From: Saccharopolyspora shandongensis
GTDB taxonomy: Bacteria; Actinomycetota; Actinomycetes; Mycobacteriales; Pseudonocardiaceae
Length of the DNA: 64,000 nt
NCBI RefSeq assembly: GCF_900106995.1
Contig: NZ_FNOK01000033.1
Location: 1-64,000 of the forward strand
Reading direction: 5' to 3'
Below the pieces are notes generated by a model. It had not been told where the DNA came from. It worked only from the letters and a program-made list of their open reading frames with translations, and made no database searches. Positions 27,829-36,843 of the stretch are shown here, piece after piece. Every line of letters starts with the position of its first letter. Within the stretch, counting starts at the first letter, position 1. The position numbers and the translations under genes were made by a program.

Positions 27829-29325
27829 ATGAATGTAGGTGAGAGTGTGGTCAGTGGCATCCGGCGTGATCCCCGGCGGTGGGTGATCTTGAGCGCGGTC
27901 TGCGTGGCGCTCACGGTGATCGTCGTCGACAACACGATCCTCAACGTCGCAATCCCGACCATCGAGGAGCAGCTCAGGGCGAGCCCTGCCGAGTTGCAGG
28001 CGGTCCTCAACTCCTATGTCGTGGTCTTCGCCGGGCTCCTGGTCGCCGCCGGGCTGATCGCGGACCGTTACGGCCGCCGATTGGCCGTCATCGTCGGGCT
28101 GGGAACCCTGGCCGCGACCTCGGTGACGGCGGCGTTCGCGGCTACGGCGTTGTGGCTGATCGTGGCCCGCACGCTCATGGGTGTCGGCGCGGCGTTGGTG
28201 ATGCCGGGCACGCTGGCGATCCTGGTGCACGTGTTCGAGCCTGGCGAGCGGGTCAAGGCGTTCGCGGTCTGGTCGGCGGTCGGCTCGGCCGCGATGGCTG
28301 TCGGACCGCTCGTCGGTGGCGTGCTGGTCGAGCAGTGGGGATGGCCGGGGATCTTCGTGATCAATGCCGTCCTGGCGGCAGCGGCGAGCGTGCTGATCGC
28401 CTGGCTGGTCCCCGAGTCCCGCGACCGGCAGCATCGCCGCATCGATCTGGTGGGCGCGGCCGCGGTCACGTTGGCCATGGGCTCGTTCGTCGCCGCGATC
28501 ATCCTCGCTCCTGATCACGGGCCGCTATCGCCGGCCGTGCTCGCATGCCTCGCCCTGGCTGTCGCCGGCGCGGTCGTGTTCTGGGTGCGCCAGCGGCGTG
28601 CGCAGTCTCCGATGATCGAGATGAGCCTGTACCGGGATCGCCGGTTCGCCGGGGCCAGCGTCGCGGTCGCTGTCTTGGCCATCGGCACCGGCAGCGTGCT
28701 GTTCATCCTGACCCAGCACCTCCAGCACGTCCTGGAGTACACCCCTCTGCAAGCAGGTCTCGCGATCATCCCCTTGGCCATCGGCGTGGTCGGGGCCTCG
28801 CCGATCGGTGAACGGCTCCCCGGCCGCATCGGCTACCGCCGCTCGATCATGACCGGCTTCGCCGTCACCGCAGTCGGCTTCGCCGTCCTCGGCATGCTCA
28901 CCCCGGCCAGCGGCTACGCGGTCATCTCCACGGGACTGTTCCTAGCGGGAGCCGGATCGGGACTCGCCTCGCCGGCGGTCCACACCACTGTCCTCGGAGC
29001 CGTGCCACCAGACCGCGCGGGCATGGGCTCAGCCCTCAACGACACGCACCAGCAACTCGGCATCGCCTTGGGCGTGGCCCTCATCGGCAGCATCGTCGCC
29101 GCCGGTTACCGGCACTTCGCGCCCCCGACGCTGAATGTCCACGCCGGATCGTCCCTGGGCAGCACTCTGGGCGAACTGACCGATCAGCAACAGAACCTCA
29201 TCAGCGCCGCGCACCTCGCGTTCACCCAGGCGCAGAGCATCGCCATGTTCATCTGCGCCGCCTTCGCCATCGCCGGTGCCGTCATCGCCTGGCGCGTCCT
29301 GGCACCAGACCACCAGAAGCCGTGA
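27829..29325 (+). CDS. MFS multidrug efflux transporter, DHA2 (EmrB/QacA) family
   Basis: The 498-residue protein has about 14 membrane helices and the DHA2 motifs. DNTILNVAIPTIEEQL lies in helix 1, GLIADRYGRRLAVIVGLG is motif A, and RTLMGVGAALVMPGTLAILV and AVGSAAMAVGPLVGGVLVEQ lie in helices 4 and 5. It would export drugs or a metabolite by proton antiport. Translation from ATG 27829 has almost no leader and no clear ribosome site, so a leaderless transcript is likely. GTG 27847 is an alternative start. It is probably repressed by the divergent TetR protein. Confidence 0.92.
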   Translation: MNVGESVVSGIRRDPRRWVILSAVCVALTVIVVDNTILNVAIPTIEEQLRASPAELQAVLNSYVVVFAGLLVAAGLIADRYGRRLAVIVGLGTLAATSVTAAFAATALWLIVARTLMGVGAALVMPGTLAILVHVFEPGERVKAFAVWSAVGSAAMAVGPLVGGVLVEQWGWPGIFVINAVLAAAASVLIAWLVPESRDRQHRRIDLVGAAAVTLAMGSFVAAIILAPDHGPLSPAVLACLALAVAGAVVFWVRQRRAQSPMIEMSLYRDRRFAGASVAVAVLAIGTGSVLFILTQHLQHVLEYTPLQAGLAIIPLAIGVVGASPIGERLPGRIGYRRSIMTGFAVTAVGFAVLGMLTPASGYAVISTGLFLAGAGSGLASPAVHTTVLGAVPPDRAGMGSALNDTHQQLGIALGVALIGSIVAAGYRHFAPPTLNVHAGSSLGSTLGELTDQQQNLISAAHLAFTQAQSIAMFICAAFAIAGAVIAWRVLAPDHQKP

Positions 29326-29608
29326 GAGGCCACCGCAATGACGATTGGCATTCCAATCACGTCGCTGTGCTGCCGGCACATCTATCGATGGCGTAGTCCG
29401 CGTCCGGGTACAAGGCCGTGCCGGTGACCTTCCCGGCTGGTTCGCGACCGCACGGGACTCTGTCACCGATTGCCACGACATCACCGTCCTGATCTGCGGC
29501 CACCGATTGCGGCACGGGCGACCAGCTGAAAGTGTCCTGAGTGGACGGAATGGACGCCCGATACGACTCTGGTCTTCGCCCGGTCAGTGCTCGGTGCGGT
29601 GCGGAAGG

Positions 29609-30085
29609 TCAGACGTCGATTTCGTTTACCGCGGCGAGCATGCGGCGCAGCACTCGCAGGGTCGTTGCGATCTCGGCGTCGGTGAGGTCGCCGTCGACGT
29701 GACCCAGTACCTCGTGTTCGCTCCCCTGGACCGTGCGGATGGCGGTTTGGCCGGGCTCGGTGAGCTCCACCAGTGACGATCGACGGTGGGCGGGGTTTCT
29801 CTTCAGCACGACGAATCCTTGCTCCAGCGCGTCGTTGACCATGCGCTGCACGAATTGCCTGCTGAGTCCTAGGGTTCGGGCGATCTGCGGGACGGTTTCC
29901 GCCGTCCCGGTGCGTACCAGCAGTTCGAGGACGGTGCGGACGCCGACGGAAAGCCCGGTGTGCGGGCTTTCGTTTTCGACCACGCGGGTTGCTCTGCGGT
30001 AGAGCGGGCCGAGCACGGCATAGATCTCGGCCAGTCGCGGGCCGAGCTGCTCCGGCGGCAGCGGGGAGTCGATTTTGACAACCAT
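29609..30085 (-). CDS. MarR-family regulator
   Basis: The 158-residue protein has the winged-helix core of MarR proteins: VRTVLELLVRTGTAETVPQI, RTLGLSRQFVQRMVNDALEQ, then the wing VVLKRNPAHRRSSLVELTEP. MarR dimers usually bind palindromes in their own divergent promoter and release on binding a phenolic or oxidant signal. Two near-identical inverted sites lie at its own start and 140 bases further toward the divergent DinB-like gene at 30412, which is its likely target. Confidence 0.88.
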   Translation of the reverse strand: MVVKIDSPLPPEQLGPRLAEIYAVLGPLYRRATRVVENESPHTGLSVGVRTVLELLVRTGTAETVPQIARTLGLSRQFVQRMVNDALEQGFVVLKRNPAHRRSSLVELTEPGQTAIRTVQGSEHEVLGHVDGDLTDAEIATTLRVLRRMLAAVNEIDV

Positions 30086-30245
30086 GGTGTCATTATGGCA
30101 TTTCGGCAACAGTGAGCCCAATTGAAGCGGTCCGCGTTCCGGTCCCGGGCGGAGAGCTGCGCGGCCGGGAGGGTGGTGTCCGGCTGTGGCGATCTTGAGT
30201 CCCCTCTTCGGGTTGGCAACCTGAATGTCATTGTGACACCATGGT
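30081..30245. promoter_or_regulatory. Pair of inverted 20-base sites, candidate MarR operators
   Basis: The site at 30081-30100 (ACCATGGTGTCATTATGGCA) and the site at 30226-30245 (TGTCATTGTGACACCATGGT) are reverse complements of each other at 17 of 20 positions. The first covers the start codon of the MarR gene. They flank the intergenic promoter region, the expected geometry for autoregulation by looping or double occupancy. Confidence 0.55.
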
Positions 30246-30411
30246 TGACATAAGTGGTCGAGTCGGTCGAGGTTCGCCAATGGCGAGCTGAAGGTTCGTG
30301 GTGATCAGTTCCGGGTCGCCGCTGGTGGTGCCGCACGCCGGGGCTTCCGGGCGCACTGAGGTGATTTCGGCTGTTGACCGGGTCCTTCCTGTTTCGAGGA
30401 GTGGTTGATAG

Positions 30412-31044
30412 ATGGGTGGCTACCGTGAGCGGGTCGATGCCCTGGAGGCGGTTTGGGCTTGCTGGGCCGAGATCGGCGCGGGACTGTCCGAGCAGCAGTG
30501 GTCGAGGGCGACGCGCTGCCCTGGCTGGGACGTGGCTGCGCTCTACGCGCACGTGGGCATGTTCCCCGCCGCAGTCGCCGATCCGCCCGCTGGCGCAGTG
30601 AAGACAACCGCGGCACCGGTCACCGCAGTGGAGATCCTGCGTGGGTTCAACGCCCCCGGCGGGGTTGCGCACGAGATGGCCGACCAGGTCGCCCATGCCG
30701 CCGTGGCCACGGCGAGCAGCCTTGATCGCGCCGGTCTGATCGGCCACTACGCCGACGACGCGCCGCGTGCGGTCGCCGCGCTGCGAGACCGCGGGGCGAC
30801 GTCCCTCGTTCCCTGGCCGGGAGCCAACGCGGTGACGACCTGGGATGAGGCAGTGCGCATCGTGCTGATGGAGTCGGTGGTACATCTGCTCGATGTGCTC
30901 GACGGGCTGGAGCGGGCGCCGGAGGTTCCCGCGGCGGCGCTGCGCGAAACGGTCCATCTGCTCGCGGAGATCGCCGAGCCCGTTTCGTTCATCGAGGCGG
31001 CCACCGGACGGATCCCCAAGTCGCCGCTGCCCGTTCTCCGCTGA
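30412..31044 (+). CDS. Mycothiol-dependent maleylpyruvate isomerase/DinB-like family protein
   Basis: The 210-residue protein fits the MDMPI/DinB_2 family: the four-helix start YRERVDALEAVWACWAEIGA, then QWSRATRCPGWDVAALYAHV. That last segment carries the W-(x)n-PGWDV-(x)n-H motif that contributes a metal ligand. Family members are metal-dependent thiol transferases or isomerases that often use mycothiol. The substrate cannot be told. It is divergent from and probably regulated by the MarR protein. Confidence 0.8.
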   Translation: MGGYRERVDALEAVWACWAEIGAGLSEQQWSRATRCPGWDVAALYAHVGMFPAAVADPPAGAVKTTAAPVTAVEILRGFNAPGGVAHEMADQVAHAAVATASSLDRAGLIGHYADDAPRAVAALRDRGATSLVPWPGANAVTTWDEAVRIVLMESVVHLLDVLDGLERAPEVPAAALRETVHLLAEIAEPVSFIEAATGRIPKSPLPVLR

Positions 31045-31074
31045 CCCGCGGCACGGGGACAGCCCGATCAGCCA

Positions 31075-31109
31075 CACCTGCCTGGGAGCTGGGGGTTCCC
31101 AGGCGGGTG
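31075..31109 (+). terminator. Hairpin terminator after the DinB-like gene
   Basis: CACCTGCCTGGGA (31075-31087) pairs with TCCCAGGCGGGTG (31097-31109) with one G-T wobble. There is no U tract, so it would be of the tail-less actinomycete kind. Confidence 0.5.
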
Positions 31110-31327
31110 TGAGCGCTCCGCGCGAAGGCTACGCGCCCTCAACTTGCGGTCGGATTTGCCTGAGAAGGGCCGCGCCTTCGATCAAGCCCGGCTTTGCGAA
31201 GGAGTCTCCTGCGTCGAGAACTGTGTCAAGATCGGCAAGATCAAGGGTGAATCACGGTACCTTGGTCGCGGATTCTTTGATTCATCCCGGAAGCGAAGTT
31301 CGTGGGGTAGAGCGGAAAGGGCTCGGA

Positions 31328-32108
31328 GTGGGCGCGTTGATTACGGAGGACAGCGGAACGTTCCAAGACACCGAATGCTGAGAGTTTCGTCCTTCCGCCG
31401 ATCTTCGGCGAGGTCACCAAGCCGATGGTCCTCGTCGTGCTCTCGGCGATCATGGTGGGTGCCTATTTCGTGCTCGCCACCCGGAATCTCAAGCTGGTGC
31501 CGGGCAGGGCGCAGTTCGTAGCCGAGTCCGTCTACGGCCTCACCCGCAACAAGATCGCGCGGGAGCAGATCGGCGCTGAGGACTTCCGCCCGTTCGTGCC
31601 GCTGATCTTCACGCTGTTCACCTTCGTCCTGGTGAACAACATCTTCGGCATCATCCCGATCGTCCAGTTCCCCACGATGTCGCACATCGGCTTCCCGATC
31701 GCGCTCTTCCTCGTGGTGTACGCGGTGATGCATGGCGTGGGTATCAAACGACATGGCTTCGTCGGCTACTTCAAGCACGTCATGTTCCCGCCCGGGGTGC
31801 CCAAGTCGATCTACGTCCTGCTGTCGCCGATCGAGTTCGCCCAGAAGTTCGTCCTGCAGCCGGTCTTCCTGGCGATCCGGGTATTCGCTGCGATGTTCGC
31901 CGGGCACCTGATCCTGCTGGTGTTCATCCTCGGTGGGCAGTACCTCCTCCTGGAGGCCGGCGCGTGGCTCAAGCCCGTCTCGCTGGTGGCTTTCGCCTTC
32001 GCTATCGCCCTGACCTTCGTGGAGGCCCTGATCCAGGTGCTGCAGGCGTACATCTTCGCTGTGCTGACTGCGAACTTCATCGCCGCCGCCCTCTCCGAAG
32101 GGCACTGA
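31328..32108 (+). pseudogene. atpB: Orphan ATP synthase subunit a gene (atpB), one-base frameshift
   Basis: GTG 31328, with GGAAAGG seven bases upstream, starts VGALITEDSGTFQ. One extra G at about 31367 then throws the frame into a stop at 31379-31381. Removing it gives TPNAESFVLPPIFGEVTKP and joins the long frame to 32108, total 259 residues, normal for F0 subunit a. The rest is intact: five or so membrane helices, RNLKLVPGRAQFVAESVYGL, and the proton-channel Arg in LAIRVFAAMFAGHLILLVF, followed by EALIQVLQAYIFAVLTANFI. No other atp gene is nearby, so this is an extra copy, not the operon. If not a sequencing error, only a protein lacking about 33 N-terminal residues could be made, from ATG 31425. 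Confidence 0.85.
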
Positions 32109-32274
32109 CCAGGACGCTCCGTGCTTCCGCCGCACTCGGTTGATGGCCGGCCTCGACTCATCGAAGCCGGGGGCGAAGTTCTTCCGTGGGGTGTCGGGGC
32201 CGGCGTGGGGCAGCCCGCTCTCGTCAGTGGCCGTCCGTTCGGTCCTCGTCTTCGGCCGTGTGCTGTTGCGCGGG

Positions 32275-33036
32275 TCAGGGGCGGGTTGCGTAGACTATTC
32301 TGTTGTCTATTCCTTTTGGGGCTTCTTCGGGGGTTTGGGCTCTTGCTTTGAAGCCTCTGGTCGTCAGGGTTTCTAGGACACTGTCTAGTGTGGACCTTGT
32401 TTCGTGGACCTCTATTGCTAGTTGCTTGATTCGGGGCCAGTCCTCTTCCGCTATTCCCCTCAGGGCCGCTTCTTCGCTTCCCTCGATGTCCATCTTGATC
32501 AGGTCGATCTCGACGTTCGGGGGTAGGAGGTCCGACAGCGGCGTGGTGGGGACCTGGACCGCCTCGTTTCGGTAGAGCTGTTCCGCGATCGCCGGATTCG
32601 CGTACTTCGCTACCGTTTGCTTGTCCTTGAGCTTTTCCGCCAGGTGGGCCGTCGAGTTTCCCGGCATCGACGGGAAGAAGTAGAACTCCGTCGTTCCCGG
32701 CGCGTCCGACAGGCCCGTGGGGTGGACCGTGACGCCGGAGACGTTGTGGTGGCGGAGGTTCGCTCTCAGGGCTTCGACGTTGTGCGGGATCGGTTCCACC
32801 GCCAGCACCGACGCTTCCGGGTAGTGGTGCTTGATGAACAGCGTGAACAGGCCGATGTTCGCTCCCGCGTCGACCACCAGGCCCTTCGGGTCGATCGGGG
32901 TCAGGCCGCTCAGGTAGGTGTTCCGGCCGAAGATCTCCGCGTAGATCAGCTTCGCCTCGGTCAGCACGGGGTTCCCGGTCGCCGGGGTGTAGCACTCGAA
33001 TCCCTCGGCCACCTCGACGAGGTCCAGGTCAGACAT
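32275..33036 (-). CDS. FkbM-family methyltransferase
   Basis: The 253-residue protein has the S-adenosylmethionine loop VDAGANIGLFTLFIKHH, the acidic motif VLAVEPIPHNVEAL and the FkbM-type KMDIEGSEEAALRG near residue 165-185. FkbM proteins O-methylate hydroxyl groups, often on sugars or macrolides. ATG 33036 overlaps the end of the glycosyltransferase gene by eight bases, so the two are co-translated and a sugar added by the transferase may be the methylation target. It belongs to the left edge of the thiopeptide locus, divergent from the pyridine-synthase-like gene. Role in the pathway is inferred from position only. Confidence 0.88.
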   Translation of the reverse strand: MSDLDLVEVAEGFECYTPATGNPVLTEAKLIYAEIFGRNTYLSGLTPIDPKGLVVDAGANIGLFTLFIKHHYPEASVLAVEPIPHNVEALRANLRHHNVSGVTVHPTGLSDAPGTTEFYFFPSMPGNSTAHLAEKLKDKQTVAKYANPAIAEQLYRNEAVQVPTTPLSDLLPPNVEIDLIKMDIEGSEEAALRGIAEEDWPRIKQLAIEVHETRSTLDSVLETLTTRGFKARAQTPEEAPKGIDNRIVYATRP

Positions 33037-34243
33037 CCACTCCACCCTTCGCCACCGAGCCGGGGTCGCCGGCCAGGAACTCCGTCAACGCGTCTGCGCC
33101 TCGCGCCGCCGCATCGGTGCTGCGCAGTTCTTCCCGCCAGATTGCCAAGTTGTCCCGCACGGCCCGATCCGCCGCGAGTTCTTCGACCGCCGCGCGCAGC
33201 TCCGCCGCCGTCACCGCTTCCGGGTCCACCGCTCGTCCCAAGCCCAGTTCGGCCGCGCGCCTGCCGTTGAATGCCTGTTCGGGCGTCTGCGGGAGCGACA
33301 CCAACGGGACGCCGTGCAGCAGGGATTCCATTGTGGACCCCATGCCGGTGTGCGAGACGAACGCCGATGCGTGCCGCAGCACCGCCAGCTGCGGGACTTG
33401 CTGGTGCACCTCGAAGTTCGCCGGGATCTCCGCCGGCGGGTCGGCGCGGCCGGTCGCCATGACCACGTGCCAGGGCGTGTCGGCGAACGCTTCGACGCAC
33501 ACCCGCAGCAGGTCCGGCCGGTCGTTGAACACCGTTCCCAGGGAGATGAGCAGGATCGGCGCGTCCGCGGCCGGCGGTGACCAGTCGTCCGGGCGGGCTC
33601 GTCCGGGCAGGCCCGGGCCGAGGAAGCGGAACTCCGGGCCGAACGTCTCGCCCGCGATCTGGAACTTCCGCGGCAGGAAGACCAGGTTCAGCCCGGCGCG
33701 GGCCGCGGTCGGCAGCAGCGCCTGCAGTGGCAGGCCCCGCCGGTGCGCGAATCCGGCGAGCTTCTGGCCGCTCGCGAACAGCCTCGGATCGGTGTGGTCG
33801 AGGTCGGCCGGCCACATCTGCTGCTGTAGCGAGAAGTGCTCGTTGCCGACCATGTTCGGCGCCAGGCCCACGCCCGGCACCCCGAGTTCGGCGGCGAGGG
33901 CGCGGCCGGGCAACCCCATGACGTCGAAGCACACGCAGTCCGGGCGGTCGGCCCGGAACGGGCTCGCCAGCTCGTCGTACGTCGTGATCAGCTCTTCGAT
34001 GCCCGCGTCCATCATCTTGATCATGTTCGCCGCGGTGTAGCCGCGACCCGCCAGCCCGGCCAGCTCGACGTGCCACGGCATCACCACCGGCGTCGCGCCC
34101 GCCCGCCGGACCGCCGCGGCCTGATCGCCGCCGGTCGCGTAGCTGATCCGGTGGCCGCGGGCCACCAGTTCCTCCACCAGTGGCAGCGTCGGGTTCACAT
34201 GGCCGTGCGCGGCGAGCGAGACGAACGCGAAGTGCTTGCCCAT
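33029..34243 (-). CDS. Glycosyltransferase, GT1/MGT type
   Basis: The 404-residue protein begins with the GT1 N-domain (HFAFVSLAAHGHVNPTLPLV, His in the usual catalytic place). Its C-domain donor site is FVSHTGMGSTMESLLHGVPL then SLPQTPEQAFNGRRAAELG. This is the macrolide-glycosyltransferase group (OleD/YjiC-like), which moves a sugar from a UDP- or other NDP-sugar to a natural product, either as tailoring or as self-protection. ATG 34243 was chosen over 34255 because it starts MGKHFAFVS. It is divergent from the candidate pyridine-synthase gene with about 195 bases between, so a shared promoter region is likely. Confidence 0.88.
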   Translation of the reverse strand: MGKHFAFVSLAAHGHVNPTLPLVEELVARGHRISYATGGDQAAAVRRAGATPVVMPWHVELAGLAGRGYTAANMIKMMDAGIEELITTYDELASPFRADRPDCVCFDVMGLPGRALAAELGVPGVGLAPNMVGNEHFSLQQQMWPADLDHTDPRLFASGQKLAGFAHRRGLPLQALLPTAARAGLNLVFLPRKFQIAGETFGPEFRFLGPGLPGRARPDDWSPPAADAPILLISLGTVFNDRPDLLRVCVEAFADTPWHVVMATGRADPPAEIPANFEVHQQVPQLAVLRHASAFVSHTGMGSTMESLLHGVPLVSLPQTPEQAFNGRRAAELGLGRAVDPEAVTAAELRAAVEELAADRAVRDNLAIWREELRSTDAAARGADALTEFLAGDPGSVAKGGVDV

Positions 34244-34438
34244 GATCCTCCCCATCGCCCGCGCTCGTAGCGCGCGGCGAACTCCCCGCAGTGGCCGGAA
34301 AGTCGGCGGACCGCGCCGGATCCGAGGCGGTCGACGCCGCGGAGCCTACCCGAACTTCCGCGCGGCTGTGGAGAATCTTGGACAGCATCGGAAGATTCTT
34401 GGTTGAATGCGGACCGAGCCGCGATTCAGGGGAGTGCG

Positions 34439-35539
34439 ATGAACGAGAACCAGTCCGCGCCACCGGATTCCGGAACCTGGCACGGCGTGCAGATCTACTA
34501 CGCGGCGGAGAAGGACGATCTCATCCTGGATTGCCTGCGGCCGCTGTTCGCCCGGATGCCGGCGGCCGCCGAGCGGATGTTCTTCGTCCGCCACTGGCTT
34601 CGCGGCCCGCACCTGCGGCTGTGCTTCCGCGCGCCCGAGCCGGTGTTCCGGGAGGTGATCCGGCCCGAGGTGGAGAGCGCGGCGAACCGGTACCTCGCCG
34701 AGCACCCCTCCACCGCGCGGATCGACGAACGGGAGCTGCTGGCCACCCATCGCGAAGTCGCCCGCCAGGAGCGGGAATCGGGCCCGCTGGCGCCGTTCCA
34801 CCCGGACAACTCGATCCAGCACGCGCCGCACGACCGGCGCATCCACGTGCTCGGTGGCGAGGCGGCCGCCGCGCTGCTCGAAGCCTTCTACCACGAGACC
34901 AACGAGCTGGTCTTCGAGATGCTCGACCAGGTGCGCGCCGGGCGCAGCCGGGTCGGCCTCGCCGCCGACCTCATGATCGCCACCGCGCACGCGATGTGGC
35001 CGGGCATCGACCGCGGCTTCATCTCCTACCGGTCGCACGCCGAGGGCTTCATCGTGCGTGCTCCCGACCCCGCCGCGCGGCGCGAGTTCTGCGTCCAGCA
35101 GTACCGCTCGCAGGCCGCTGTGCTGCGGGAACGGTTGGTCGGCGTGCTCGACTGCGTGGCGGGCGGCGGCACCGACGTGCCGTTCGTCGCCGAGTGGGTC
35201 CGGCTGCTGGGCCGGTTCCGCTCGACCGCCGAGCCGTTGATCGGCTCCGGCGAGCTGTCGTTCGCGGGCGCGGTCGCGCCGGACGCGGCGCAGAGCTGGG
35301 ACCCGGGCATGCTGGAGCACAGCACTTTCCACCGGTTGTTGCAGGGCGATGGCGGCCGGATGGCCGATCTGCAGCGAGATCCGGGGTTCCTCGGGTTTCG
35401 TTTCGCGCTCAACTACCTCTACCTGCACCTCAACCGGATCGGCTTGCTGCCGGTGGAGCGGTTCCTGCTCTGCCACCTCATCGCCGACGCCGTCGAGGAG
35501 CACTACGGCATCTCGGCCAACGACTTCGTCGCCTCCTGA
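34439..35539 (+). CDS. LanB-C-like protein, candidate pyridine synthase (TbtD/TclM-like)
   Basis: The 366-residue protein is of the thiopeptide-type bacteriocin family (LanB C-terminal fold): WHGVQIYYAAEKDDLILDCL, MFFVRHWLRGPHLRLCFRAP, TYPICALLY followed by a helical end LLPVERFLLCHLIADAVEEH. In thiopeptide pathways one such protein eliminates glutamate from Ser/Thr, and a second joins two dehydroalanines by [4+2] cycloaddition and releases the leader. The eliminase candidate lies next to the LanB-N gene at 45655. This stand-alone copy is therefore the better candidate for the cycloaddition enzyme. AGGGGAG precedes ATG 34439. The assignment between the two is by context, not by active-site residues. 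Confidence 0.75.
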   Translation: MNENQSAPPDSGTWHGVQIYYAAEKDDLILDCLRPLFARMPAAAERMFFVRHWLRGPHLRLCFRAPEPVFREVIRPEVESAANRYLAEHPSTARIDERELLATHREVARQERESGPLAPFHPDNSIQHAPHDRRIHVLGGEAAAALLEAFYHETNELVFEMLDQVRAGRSRVGLAADLMIATAHAMWPGIDRGFISYRSHAEGFIVRAPDPAARREFCVQQYRSQAAVLRERLVGVLDCVAGGGTDVPFVAEWVRLLGRFRSTAEPLIGSGELSFAGAVAPDAAQSWDPGMLEHSTFHRLLQGDGGRMADLQRDPGFLGFRFALNYLYLHLNRIGLLPVERFLLCHLIADAVEEHYGISANDFVAS

Positions 35540-35577
35540 TCAGTCCAATGTGGACCACTCGCTCGTGGGCGGGTGGC

Positions 35578-35583
35578 TAGGCT
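35578..35583 (+). promoter_or_regulatory. Possible -10 element of a leaderless transcript
   Basis: TAGGCT lies seven bases before GTG 35590, and no ribosome site precedes that start. Actinomycete leaderless mRNAs show exactly this spacing, so transcription of the hydrolase gene may begin at its start codon. Confidence 0.4.
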
Positions 35584-35589
35584 GGCGCC

Positions 35590-36501
35590 GTGGAGAACGC
35601 TAGCGTGGTGTCGGTTCAGGTTTCGCGTCCCGACCTGGTCGGGGTGCTGTGCAGTCCGAAGTCGCCGGGGCCGCACCCGGCCGTGCTCGTGGTCGGCGGC
35701 TCGTCCGGAGCGGTGCCCGAGCTCGTTGCCCGCCTGCTCGCCGAGCAGGGCTTCGCCGCGCTCGCCGTGGCGTGCTTCGGCGCGGCGGGGCTGCCGCGGG
35801 ATCTCATCGAGATCCCGCTCGAGTACTTCTCCGGTGCGCTGCGCTGGCTCGCCGGACGTCCCGAGGTAGACGCCGACCGGCTCGCCGTGCTCGGCCGCTC
35901 GCGCGGCGGCGAGCTCGCGTTGTTGCTGGCAGCGGCCCATCCGGAGCTGGTGCGGGCGGTGGTCGCCCACGTACCCAGCAGCGTGGCGTGGCAGGCCGTG
36001 CCGTCGGATCCCCGGGCCATGATGGCCGGCCCCCGGTCGTCGTGGAGTCGCGGCGGCGAGCCGGTCCCGTTCGTGCCCATGCTGCCGCCCAGCGCCGCCG
36101 AAATGGCCGAGTTCCAGGGCTTCCTGAGCGGTCGTCCGGTGTCGTTCCGGTCGGCGTTCGAGCGCGCCATGGGGCAGGACGAGGCCGTCGCGGCCGCCAG
36201 CATCGAGGTGGAGCGGATCAACGGGCCGGTGCTGGTGCTCAGCGGTGGCCGGGACGGGCTCTGGCCGTCCGAGCTGTTCGGTGAGCGGATCATCGCGCGG
36301 CTCGACGCGCGCGGGCACAGGTTCCCGCACCGGCACGTGTGCTACCCGGAGGCAGGTCACCTGCTGGGTGCTCCGGGTACGGCGGCGCGGCCGCGGGGCG
36401 CCGGCTTCGACCGGCTGGTGATGGGCGGTGACCCGGTGGCGGATGAGACGGCCAGTCGCGACAGCTGGCCGCACGTGCTCGAGTTCCTGTCCATCTCCTA
36501 G
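35590..36501 (+). CDS. Alpha/beta hydrolase (BAAT/dienelactone hydrolase-like)
   Basis: The 303-residue protein has the alpha/beta-hydrolase triad: nucleophile in [16 protein letters not shown] (GxSxG), Asp in [12 protein letters not shown] and His in [13 protein letters not shown]. The layout around GRSRGGE and the following helix matches the BAAT C-terminal family of acyl-CoA thioesterases and acyltransferases. In this locus it might hydrolyse an ester or trim or protect the peptide; that is a guess. It lies between the candidate pyridine synthase and the precursor gene, all in the same direction. Confidence 0.8.
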   Translation: MENASVVSVQVSRPDLVGVLCSPKSPGPHPAVLVVGGSSGAVPELVARLLAEQGFAALAVACFGAAGLPRDLIEIPLEYFSGALRWLAGRPEVDADRLAVLGRSRGGELALLLAAAHPELVRAVVAHVPSSVAWQAVPSDPRAMMAGPRSSWSRGGEPVPFVPMLPPSAAEMAEFQGFLSGRPVSFRSAFERAMGQDEAVAAASIEVERINGPVLVLSGGRDGLWPSELFGERIIARLDARGHRFPHRHVCYPEAGHLLGAPGTAARPRGAGFDRLVMGGDPVADETASRDSWPHVLEFLSIS

Positions 36502-36843
36502 GTACGCCTGAGTCTCGAAAACCGTTGCCTGTTCTCATAAATCTCTCAGGAAGTCTCGGCGGCTGCCGCGGCGCGGGAGTCTAGCCGAGTGCTGGATCGC
36601 CGTCCCTGCTCTTTTCGGCGTAACCTCCCGTTAACATCTGCCGGGCGAAGGTTCTAGCGATTCTCTAGTTATTCGTTCCCTACCTGGGATTGTTGGTCCA
36701 CGGCGGAATCGCAGTACCGTTGCGCTGGACTTTTTCGTGGCATGCCAACAGATCTCGTGCTAGAACTGGGCACGTCGGCGCCGGGATCCCGGGAATTACG
36801 TTGACAAATCATCTATTCCGTTGACCAGAATGTGGGGTATGGC
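36502..36843 (+). promoter_or_regulatory. Intergenic region upstream of the precursor gene
   Basis: These 342 bases hold no gene and are richer in A and T than the flanking genes. A TTGACA at 36801-36806 could be a -35 box, but no good -10 lies at the right spacing (accaga at 36824). TTGTTGG and TTGCGC elsewhere are no better. The precursor gene very likely has its own promoter here because RiPP precursors are strongly expressed. A GGGG stretch just before ATG 36844 is the only ribosome-site candidate. Confidence 0.4.

Noticed and set aside
31341-32135. Long reverse frame opposite atpB, highly charged, with Glu/Asp/His-rich repeats
   Set aside because: It is the exact antisense of the strongly conserved atpB coding sequence; its repeats come from the codon pattern of membrane helices.
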